This document shows positions 6,593 to 12,730 of a DNA stretch of 16,139 nt, in pieces. A program made the position numbers and the translations under genes. The notes under the pieces were generated by a model. That model did no database searches and was not told where the DNA came from. It saw nothing but the letters and a program-made list of their open reading frames with translations. The stretch lies in the NCBI GenBank assembly GCA_015655535.1, contig JAATEW010000278.1, positions 1 to 16,139 of the forward strand, written 5' to 3'. Position 1 is the first letter of the stretch. Every line of letters starts with the position of its first letter. The DNA is from Hyphomicrobiales bacterium (GTDB taxonomy: Bacteria; Pseudomonadota; Alphaproteobacteria; Rhizobiales; Beijerinckiaceae).

Positions 6593-6772
6593 ATGACGCA
6601 GCAAACCGAAACCCGCGAATTGTCGCTGGATGAGATCCAGGCAATAAGTGGTGGGGAGGTGGACGAACTGATAGCGGAGTACAATGTCACAATCGCGGTC
6701 ACGCATTGTGTCGCCGTTGCGGTGGAGACGATGGCGTCTGCCATGACCGCTGTCGCTCAGCACCTGCCATAA
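6593..6772 (+). CDS. double-glycine leader peptide (putative exported peptide / bacteriocin-like precursor)
   Basis: A 59-residue open frame follows AGGAG with 7-nt spacing. Residues 10-21, LSLDEIQAISGG, fit the double-glycine leader consensus LSxxELxxIxGG of class II bacteriocins and microcins. C39-peptidase ABC exporters cleave such leaders right after GG. The predicted core (residues 22-59) starts EVDELIAEYNV. It has one Cys (39), two His (38, 57), five acidic residues, no Lys or Arg and no Gly, and a Val/Ile/Thr-rich middle passing into an Ala/Met-rich helix-prone end. Such an acidic core is unusual for a pore-forming bacteriocin, so a signalling peptide, a modified-peptide precursor or another secreted role is equally possible. 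No immunity gene, modifying enzyme or C39 transporter is adjacent. The TolC gene at 8351 could serve as outer-membrane channel. The leader match is seen directly; the export and function are inferred. Confidence 0.65.
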   Translation: MTQQTETRELSLDEIQAISGGEVDELIAEYNVTIAVTHCVAVAVETMASAMTAVAQHLP

Positions 6773-6991
6773 TTCGAGACCAAAAAGCTCAGACCCGGAG
6801 GCCGCCTCGGTTCATGACTGCATTCGCGGGCATGGTTTCGGTCATGCACCTTGGCGGCCACTCTGATTTCCAGGTTTGGAAGTCCAGCCTGGGCAGCCTG
6901 CCGGCGCTCGGATGGACAGAGAGATTGGAGCGATCTATAAGCGCCCGCAGTGGCACCAGCGGCCCGGTCAATTTCCCATATCGAAAATCCC

Positions 6992-7708
6992 ATGAGCGTT
7001 TTTCCCGGTCAACTTGATCTCCTTGCGGATTCGGCCTTGCATCGGCGCACCATGGTCGATTGCCAAATCCGGACATTCGATGTCACGGACCAGGCTGTCA
7101 TCGCGCGTTTTCTCGATGTCCCGCGTGAGATTTTCCTGCCGGCAAAGTGCAGGGATCTGGCTTATTCCGACAAAGCGCTGGAGATTACGCCAGGCGCGGC
7201 GAACGGCGCCTGGCGTCAGCTTCTGCCGCCTTTGGTTCTGGCGCGGCTGATCCAGGGTGCCTCGATCACGCCTGGGGATAAAATTCTCGATGTCGCGCCG
7301 GGGTCGGGATATTCGACGGCGCTTTTGGCGGGCCTTGGCCGGGACGTCACGGCGGTCGAGTCCGATGCGGGTTTTGCATCTTCCATCAAAGCAAACCTTC
7401 AGGCCTGCAATGTGAGCAATACGTACGTTGCCACCGGACCGCTTGCGCAAGGCGTCGAAAAAAACGCTCCCTACGATGTGATCTTCATCAATGGGGGCGT
7501 CGAAGCAGGGCTCGACACCTTGTTCAGTCAATTGAAGGAAGGCGGCCGGCTCGTCGCTATTCAGCGATTCTCGGGCGAGGCAAATGCGCATGCCAGCAAA
7601 GCCGTTCGCTTTGAAAAAGGCGCGCATGATGTCAGCGCACGCTTTTTATTCGACGCCTCGGCCGCTCTTTTGAAAGACTTCGAAAAGGCCCCGCAATTCG
7701 TCTTTTGA
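6992..7708 (+). CDS. protein-L-isoaspartate O-methyltransferase family protein (divergent)
   Basis: This is a class I SAM-dependent methyltransferase of the PCMT family. The true enzymes methylate isoaspartyl residues as a first step in protein repair. Motif I is ILDVAPGSGYS at about residues 98-108, the ribose-binding acidic residue is Glu123 in TAVESD, and the post-I strand is YDVIFINGGVE. The N-terminus RRTMVDCQIRTFDVTD and LDVPREIFLP are typical of alphaproteobacterial members. The canonical PCMT substrate loop (usually GQTIS-like) is replaced by NGAWRQLLPPLVLARLIQG, so isoaspartyl activity is uncertain. The start at 6992 gives 238 residues. An upstream non-ATG start at 6950 is possible, and no good Shine-Dalgarno marks either. 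The gene lies upstream of tolC and popZ, an order I recall from many Rhizobiales. Confidence 0.8.
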   Translation: MSVFPGQLDLLADSALHRRTMVDCQIRTFDVTDQAVIARFLDVPREIFLPAKCRDLAYSDKALEITPGAANGAWRQLLPPLVLARLIQGASITPGDKILDVAPGSGYSTALLAGLGRDVTAVESDAGFASSIKANLQACNVSNTYVATGPLAQGVEKNAPYDVIFINGGVEAGLDTLFSQLKEGGRLVAIQRFSGEANAHASKAVRFEKGAHDVSARFLFDASAALLKDFEKAPQFVF

Positions 7709-7742
7709 ACGGGTGCGATGCGTTTTTTGAACGGGGGAAGGC
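7699..7742 (+). repeat. imperfect 22-bp tandem repeat across the methyltransferase stop codon
   Basis: Two adjacent 22-bp units (7699-7720 and 7721-7742) share TTTTGAACGGG (7703-7713 and 7725-7735). The first includes the TGA stop of the methyltransferase gene. A further TTTTGAAC lies near 7795. It looks like a small tandem duplication at the gene end. Confidence 0.45.
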
Positions 7743-7930
7743 ACGGCACGACTACCGAAACGGGTGCGCCGCGAACACAGCGAGTTGAATTGATCTTTTG
7801 AACCACGTCCCCGACAAGTCGATCATGACGACCGGTAAGGGCTTGCCACAATTGATCGATTTGGTCCACTCGGAGCGTGATCTTGTCGGTTAGACGCTTT
7901 TGCCTTGGGCCGGATACGCGCTTGAATCAC

Positions 7931-8028
7931 GATGATTTTGGATCTGATCGATCCAGAATCGTGAACGTGATCGATTCCAAGAATTTAAGGCAGCATTTTT
8001 GCGAAAAGCCGGTATCCGCTTTTTCGCA
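7931..8028. repeat. rhizobial-type palindromic repeat, copy B
   Basis: The left part is an imperfect 14-bp hairpin, 7931-7944 with 7950-7963, around TGATC. It corresponds to the outer stem of the element at 4826-4919 but lacks the two inner hairpins. It is followed by AACGTGATCGATTC (7964-7977), identical to copy A. A second hairpin follows: TGCGAAAAGC (8000-8009) with GCTTTTTCGCA (8018-8028), one base bulged. The downstream CATCCCGCGCTGGC also resembles copy A. Confidence 0.7.
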
Positions 8029-8271
8029 TCCCGCGCTGGCCGAAACATCCGAACAAGCCTCCCACCGCCAAGAGACTAGGCGGTCCGCCATAGTGGTCTT
8101 GATCGTTTCGTCAAGTGTCGCATTTTTGCGCCACCGGACGAATTTCTGCCTTTCTGCGACCGTGCGGACTGCTCAGAGCGGTGTCAAAAGAGCTAGACTA
8201 ATCCGTCTGTTAAAAGAGTCCGTGGTAAGCTCGTTGAAAAATCCATCCAAGCATAACACTGGTTCCGCATA

Positions 8272-8299
8272 CGAGAGCCAAGGAATCGATTGGCTCTCG
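8272..8299. repeat. 9-bp inverted repeat upstream of tolC
   Basis: CGAGAGCCA (8272-8280) and TGGCTCTCG (8291-8299) pair perfectly around a 10-nt loop. It sits 51 nt upstream of the tolC start, so it could be an operator or a leader-RNA hairpin affecting translation. The role is inferred from position. Confidence 0.5.
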
Positions 8300-8350
8300 C
8301 TTCGCGCAATCCCATCGCGCTTCACGCACTCTTTCGCCAGGCGTTCAGCA

Positions 8351-9712
8351 ATGCGCTTTGCTTTTTTTCCCGCCTTGCTTCTGACGATAGCGGCGGGCCA
8401 ATCCTCGGCCGAGACCATGTCCGGCGCGCTCTCGCGGGCTTACGAGGGCAATCCGAATTTGAATCAGCAGCGCGCTTCGCTGCGTGCCACGGATGAAAAC
8501 CTTCCGCGTGCCAGCGCCGGATGGTTGCCGACCGTGGCGGCGACGGGCTCGAGCGGCCCCAACTATCTCAATGGCAATCTCGGCAATGGCAATATCCATC
8601 CGAAAAGTCTCCCGACTTCGGTGGGCGTCACGCTCAATGAAAATCTCTTCAACGGCAATCGCACGCTGAACAGCGTGCGCCAGGCGGAAACGAATATTCT
8701 CGGCGCGCGCGAATCCACGCGCAACGTCGAGCAGAGCACGCTGCTGGACGGCTCCACAGCCTATATGAACGTGTTGCGCGACACGGCCATTCTCGATCTG
8801 CGCAAGAACAATATCATCGTCCTCGAAGAACAATTGCGCCAGACACGCGATCGTTTCGAAGTCGGCGAAGTGACTCGGACCGACGTCGCGCAGGCCGAAT
8901 CCAGCTTGGCATCCGCGCGGTCGGACTATTTTACGGCGCAAGCCGTTTTGCAAAACAGCATCGCGACTTATAGGCAGGTGATCGGCGTCGAACCGACGCG
9001 GCTCGAGGCGGCTCGCCCGATCGAGCAATTGCTGCCACATGCGCTGCCGGTCGCGATCGACATTGCCTTCAGCGAACATCCGGCGATCGCCGCGGCGCTG
9101 CATGCCGTCGACGCGGCCGAGCTTCAGGTCAAGCTCGTCGAAGGCGAGCTTTATCCGACAGTCGGCGTCGTCGGGAATGTTCAACAAAATTGGGCGGCAT
9201 CCGGGATTCCGTCCGAGCGGTTTTTCAACGCTTCCGCCGTCGCACAACTGTCCGTGCCGCTTTATGCGGGCGGCGAAGTGTTTGCACGCGCCCGCCAGTC
9301 CAAGGAATTGCTGGCGCAAGCGCGTCTTCAGGCCGATCAGCAGCGCGATGCGGTGCGCGCCATCGTCGTATCGAGCTGGGGGCAGCTCGATACCGCCAAG
9401 GCCGTCATTCTATCGTCTCAGGCCGCGGTCAAGGCTGCCGAGATCGCGTTGAACGGCATCAGGGAAGAGGCGAGGGTCGGCCAACGTACGACCTTCGACG
9501 TGTTGACGGCACAGCAAACCCTTCTGAACGCACGCGTCCAGCTTGTGACGGCGCAACGCGACCGCGTCGTGGCGTCCTATACGGTCATGGCGGCCATCGG
9601 CAAGCTCACCGCGGCCAACCTGAATTTGAATGTTGTGGCCTATGACCCGACCATTCATTTCAATCAGGTCAAAGACAAGTGGATCGGCCTCAGAACGCCT
9701 GACGGACGCTGA
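8351..9712 (+). CDS. tolC: TolC-family outer-membrane efflux/secretion channel
   Basis: TolC-type proteins form trimeric outer-membrane beta-barrels with a long periplasmic alpha-helical tunnel. They serve tripartite efflux pumps and type I secretion. The signal peptide runs to about residue 20 (GQSSA), and the mature start ETMSGALSRAYEGNPNLNQQRA is classic for the family. Two outer-membrane-efflux repeats follow. The first holds ESTRNVEQSTLLDGSTAYMNVLRD and RFEVGEVTRTDVAQAESSLASAR. The second holds LSVPLYAGGEVFARARQSKELLAQA and AALNGI-like helices ending in REEARVGQRTTFDVLTAQQTLLNARVQL. The RFEVGEVT and EARVGQRT equivalents are the usual tunnel motifs. Length is 453 residues, normal for the family. 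ATG 8351 is chosen because it gives the signal peptide directly. The frame's 158-residue upstream extension covers repeat DNA. The gene lies between the methyltransferase and popZ. Confidence 0.92.
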   Translation: MRFAFFPALLLTIAAGQSSAETMSGALSRAYEGNPNLNQQRASLRATDENLPRASAGWLPTVAATGSSGPNYLNGNLGNGNIHPKSLPTSVGVTLNENLFNGNRTLNSVRQAETNILGARESTRNVEQSTLLDGSTAYMNVLRDTAILDLRKNNIIVLEEQLRQTRDRFEVGEVTRTDVAQAESSLASARSDYFTAQAVLQNSIATYRQVIGVEPTRLEAARPIEQLLPHALPVAIDIAFSEHPAIAAALHAVDAAELQVKLVEGELYPTVGVVGNVQQNWAASGIPSERFFNASAVAQLSVPLYAGGEVFARARQSKELLAQARLQADQQRDAVRAIVVSSWGQLDTAKAVILSSQAAVKAAEIALNGIREEARVGQRTTFDVLTAQQTLLNARVQLVTAQRDRVVASYTVMAAIGKLTAANLNLNVVAYDPTIHFNQVKDKWIGLRTPDGR

Positions 9713-10020
9713 CGCTTACGCTCGCGTTGACGTGGAATCCTAGACTCAAAATCATCATATGGTTCAGACCACGTCTGAACCCCGGCGAGCACGATTTATG
9801 CGCGGCGCTATGAGGGGCTTTGCACGGGTTCGGCGCGAACCTTTGCCTTTGTCCCCACCCAATTCAGAAGAACATCTAATCTCGCGAATCCATCTATGAT
9901 AGGATTTGAGTCGCAAGCTTCGAATAGGAACGCGGCCTTATCCTGGCACGTTCTTATTTTTAATCCTTCCTGCCACCGGCTGGTCTGGTTCGCAGAGTGA
10001 CTGGAAAGTGTCTGAGGTCC
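9713..10020. other. intergenic region between tolC and popZ
   Basis: The 308-bp gap carries a short remnant resembling the outer stem of the palindromic element (TCAAAATCATCAT within 9743-9758), then a perfect 9-bp hairpin at 9761-9781. The rest shows no supported gene. A 33-codon frame from the ATG near 9798 has no ribosome binding site. Confidence 0.5.
9761..9781 (+). terminator. perfect 9-bp hairpin after tolC (possible terminator)
   Basis: GGTTCAGAC (9761-9769) pairs with GTCTGAACC (9773-9781) around a 3-nt loop, 48 nt after the tolC stop. No T-run follows, so it may be part of a repeat remnant rather than a working terminator. Confidence 0.4.
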
Positions 10021-10758
10021 ATGCCCGCTCTCACGTCCCTTTCGCCCTCTGATTCCCTCGACGAACGTCCGACCCATGAACCGTCCATGGAGGAGATCCT
10101 GGCGTCCATCCGGCGCATCATCTCCGACGATCAGTCGCTGGTGGCGCATCGTGATCCTGCCCATGCCGAACCGGAGCCGGCCGCGGCGCATGAACCGCGA
10201 AATGCACCGGCTTCACCGCTGCAGCCGCCGGTAGCCGCGCCGGCGCAACGCGAACAGCCGCATGTGAATGGCCATACGCCGGAGACGCCGAAAGCCGGCT
10301 CTATGGAAGAGCGCAAGCTTTTTACCGGTCTGCCTTTTATGAACGCGCCGCAAATGACTTCCCCGCAAGTCGCACCGCTTGAGCGAAAACATATGGACTT
10401 CGCCGATATGCGGCTTCGCCGGCAGTTTGGCGAGCCGGAGGAGCGGCCTTCAGCCCAGCCGGCACCCAGGCATAATGTCGAGCCTATGCCGTTCCAGGCT
10501 CAAGCGCCGTTGGCAAAGCCGCAGGCAGTCTTCCACGAGGACGAACCGATCGCATCGCCCGCGACGGATGCCGCCGTCGCGTCATCGTTCAATGCGCTTT
10601 TCGCCAGCAGGCTTCTGCCGAACCCGGAAATGCTCGCAGAGCTGACACGCGATCTCCTGCGTCCCATGCTCAAAGCCTGGCTCGACGATAATCTGCCGGT
10701 CATGGTCGAGCGTCTGGTGCGCGCCGAAATCGAACGGGTCGCGCGCGGCGGCCGGTGA
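10021..10758 (+). CDS. popZ: PopZ / DUF2497-family polar organizing protein
   Basis: PopZ is the alphaproteobacterial pole-organising scaffold. It self-assembles into a polar matrix that anchors ParB-bound centromeres and recruits cell-cycle proteins. The diagnostic N-terminal helix MEEILASIRRIISDD is at residues 23-37. A long Pro/Ala/Gln-rich disordered linker follows (about 40-190). The C-terminal helical oligomerisation region (about 195-245) contains LTRDLLRPMLKAWLDDNLPVMVERLVRAEIERVAR. Length 245 is near that of rhizobial PopZ and longer than the Caulobacter protein. ATG 10021 has GAGG three bases upstream. The GTG at 9997 would add eight residues without benefit. In many relatives valS follows directly, but here a convergent unrelated gene does. 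The ParA-like ATPase at 1-511 is a possible but unproven partner. Confidence 0.9.
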   Translation: MPALTSLSPSDSLDERPTHEPSMEEILASIRRIISDDQSLVAHRDPAHAEPEPAAAHEPRNAPASPLQPPVAAPAQREQPHVNGHTPETPKAGSMEERKLFTGLPFMNAPQMTSPQVAPLERKHMDFADMRLRRQFGEPEERPSAQPAPRHNVEPMPFQAQAPLAKPQAVFHEDEPIASPATDAAVASSFNALFASRLLPNPEMLAELTRDLLRPMLKAWLDDNLPVMVERLVRAEIERVARGGR

Positions 10759-10771
10759 TTCCAGCCGCCGC
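10745..10771. terminator. GC-rich hairpin between convergent popZ and minus-strand gene
   Basis: GCGGCGGC (10745-10752) pairs with GCCGCCGC (10764-10771) around an 11-nt loop. The hairpin overlaps the popZ stop codon and lies in the 28-bp gap between convergent genes. No T-run is present, so the termination function is tentative. Confidence 0.3.
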
Positions 10772-10786
10772 CTGCGTGCGGCAATG

Positions 10787-12580
10787 CTATTCGTTCGCCG
10801 TGGCTTTGATCTCAAGCGAATCGAGCAGCGAAGAGGGTTCCTTGGTCAAAGCGAAATCGGCGGCGCCAAGTCCATCGGCCGATATAGCCGTGAGATGAAA
10901 TGATTTCGGGCTCGCCGCGAATTTCGCGAGCGCTGCGCCGATGATTTTCGCAGCCGGCCTATTGTCGAGCATGGCCGGAAGACCGATCGCCGCCGCGGCA
11001 ACGTAATTTTTCTTGATTTCATCGACCGATTTATTTTCAGCCTTGGCCTGCGCGGCGGCGGCCTTTTCGAAGAGCCCGGCATTATCGATTTTGATTTCGA
11101 GCCTTTTCACCAAGGCACCGAAAGCTGCGGCCTGCATGGCCGTGGAATCGCCTGAGAAAAAGTCCTTCGTGACATTATCGACGAGGCCGGAGATTTTGAC
11201 CACGCCCATATCGGCGCCGCTGAGCGAGACATCCTTGACCGTGAGTTCTTCGGCGCTCGCATCCCAGGCCATTTCGATCCGGCTCGACAGATCGAGTTTG
11301 GTATAGCCCATGTCGGTCAAGGACCGCACATCCTTGTCCTTCATCAATTTCAAATCGAAAACGAAATGATCGAGCGTCGCCGTCAGCTGCGTCGGCGTCG
11401 TCTCAATGGGCATTCCGCCATCGACTTGGAAATGGTCGATGGAGAACGTGCCCTTTTTCGCATCCACCGACGCGCCATTGTCGTCGGCAACGCTGATCGC
11501 CACTTTGTTCACGCTGAATTCGGCGACGACAGGGATGAAAACTGCGGATTCCTTGGTGCCGGCGTCATCGTCCTCGGCTTTCGGCGCAGGCGTCGCGGGA
11601 AGATCGCGCAGCCGTGCGAAGTCGATTCCCTTGAAATCGATGTCGCCTATTTTGACCGTCGATCCTTGAACATTCACGGCGAAATCTTCGAACCTGATGT
11701 CGGCGATTTTCGCATTGCCGAAATTCGCGATGGATATTTTACCGAGAGAGAGCGCGACGGGCTTCCCGTCGCTTTCTGAGTGAAGCTGGATATTGCTCGC
11801 GCTCATGCCTTCCATATCGAAAGACGTGAAGATGTCTTTGAGCATAAGCGCGGCATGGGCTGGATCGCTCGCCGAAGCCTGGAATTCCGAGGGGCGCGTG
11901 GCAAAGGCGCGTCCTTTGACGTTGCGGCCGGAAAAACTGCCGGCCGTCAAAGACAAGGCTTCTTTGCCCATGCCGTTCATTTTAAATCCGTCGACGGAAA
12001 AACTTTCATAAAGCGTTTTAAGAGCTTCGGACTCATCCTTCCGGGCGTCGCTGACGATATGCGAAGCAAGCGCCAGATCGACGCCCTGCGCGTGCATATG
12101 TCCGTAGCTTCCCTCGATCATGCCCGCCTTGGCGTCGGTGATCGTGAAAAGCGCGCCGTCTATATCGGCGACGGCGGCCTTTCCCTGCTTGACGTCGGTC
12201 AGCTTGATATTTTGATAGGTGACCTTTTGAGTAGGCGCCGATTTGGTGACGAGAGTCAGCTCCGGGATGGTGATCTCGGCAGCGGTGAGTTTGCCGAAGC
12301 GATCGGTGAGGGACAAGACTGCCTTCGGATCGAGGAGCGTGGCGAGATCGCCATTCGTCAGACCAGTGCCCCGAAGCGCGATCTTGCCGATCGTGTAGGT
12401 TGCGTAATCCGTTTCGATCGTGACGTTCTCGGCACTCGCCGCTATGCCGACTTGCAGAAAGGCGCCAAGACGCTGGTCTTGCGCATATGCTGGGCCGCTT
12501 CCTTCAATGGCAAAGCAAGCCGTCCAAGCGCCGAGGCCTATCGCGAAGCCAGTTCGCACAAAAATGCTCATTCGCGGCAT
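10787..12580 (-). CDS. large exported protein of unknown function (597 aa)
   Basis: I do not recognise this protein. It begins with a signal peptide ending about residue 33 (SGPAYA). The mature part is about 565 residues, largely short alternating beta-type segments such as KISIANFGNAKIADIRFEDFA and similar DI-x-F/V-x-I units. This suggests a repetitive beta-helical or AsmA/DUF945-like architecture. A helical Ala/Lys-rich stretch near residues 500-530 (LFEKAAAAQAKAENKSVDEI) and a final small domain follow. There are no Cys in the mature part and no obvious catalytic motif, so a periplasmic or outer-membrane-attached structural role is plausible. The start is ATG at 12580 with AGAAGGA 6 nt upstream; the next in-frame ATG at 12571 would also give a usable signal peptide. 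It lies 150 bp downstream of the AsmA-family gene on the same strand. Confidence 0.75.
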   Translation of the reverse strand: MPRMSIFVRTGFAIGLGAWTACFAIEGSGPAYAQDQRLGAFLQVGIAASAENVTIETDYATYTIGKIALRGTGLTNGDLATLLDPKAVLSLTDRFGKLTAAEITIPELTLVTKSAPTQKVTYQNIKLTDVKQGKAAVADIDGALFTITDAKAGMIEGSYGHMHAQGVDLALASHIVSDARKDESEALKTLYESFSVDGFKMNGMGKEALSLTAGSFSGRNVKGRAFATRPSEFQASASDPAHAALMLKDIFTSFDMEGMSASNIQLHSESDGKPVALSLGKISIANFGNAKIADIRFEDFAVNVQGSTVKIGDIDFKGIDFARLRDLPATPAPKAEDDDAGTKESAVFIPVVAEFSVNKVAISVADDNGASVDAKKGTFSIDHFQVDGGMPIETTPTQLTATLDHFVFDLKLMKDKDVRSLTDMGYTKLDLSSRIEMAWDASAEELTVKDVSLSGADMGVVKISGLVDNVTKDFFSGDSTAMQAAAFGALVKRLEIKIDNAGLFEKAAAAQAKAENKSVDEIKKNYVAAAAIGLPAMLDNRPAAKIIGAALAKFAASPKSFHLTAISADGLGAADFALTKEPSSLLDSLEIKATANE

Positions 12581-12609
12581 GCCATTTCCTTCTGGAAAGC
12601 GCCCACAGA

Positions 12610-12710
12610 CCCGGCGGCGGCCGGGAAGGACGATTGAGACCCTTAATTCGTCACCATGACTTGGGACGGGACCATTGCAAAGTCATGAATTGAGACATGG
12701 ATATGACTTG
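12610..12710. repeat. inverted repeats between asmA-family gene and the 597-aa exported gene
   Basis: CCCGGC/GCCGGG (12610-12615/12620-12625) forms a tight hairpin. CATGACTT (12655-12662) is inverted at 12680-12687, and a further ATGACTTG stands at 12703-12710, giving three copies of an ATGACTT motif in 56 bp. They lie in the leader of the downstream minus-strand gene and could be an operator. Confidence 0.45.
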
Positions 12711-12730
12711 TTGGATTATTATGAATGCGA

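Larger units (their letters stand above)
7709..8350. other. long intergenic region before tolC
   Basis: This gap of about 640 bp holds the tandem repeat at its left edge, palindromic repeat copy B (7931-8028) and the hairpin at 8272-8299. An open frame joined to tolC spans most of it, but it runs through the repeat and has no family likeness. I see no other gene and no clear promoter. Its length is unusual for a gap inside what is often a compact gene group. Confidence 0.55.

Noticed and set aside
6706..7017. 103-codon plus-strand frame overlapping the double-glycine peptide and the methyltransferase start
   Set aside because: No ribosome binding site, composition typical of a shadow frame (Arg/Cys-rich), and overlap with better-supported genes at both ends.
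7877..8350. 158-residue in-frame N-terminal extension of TolC
   Set aside because: It runs through palindromic repeat copy B, resembles no family, and would bury the obvious signal peptide starting at 8351.
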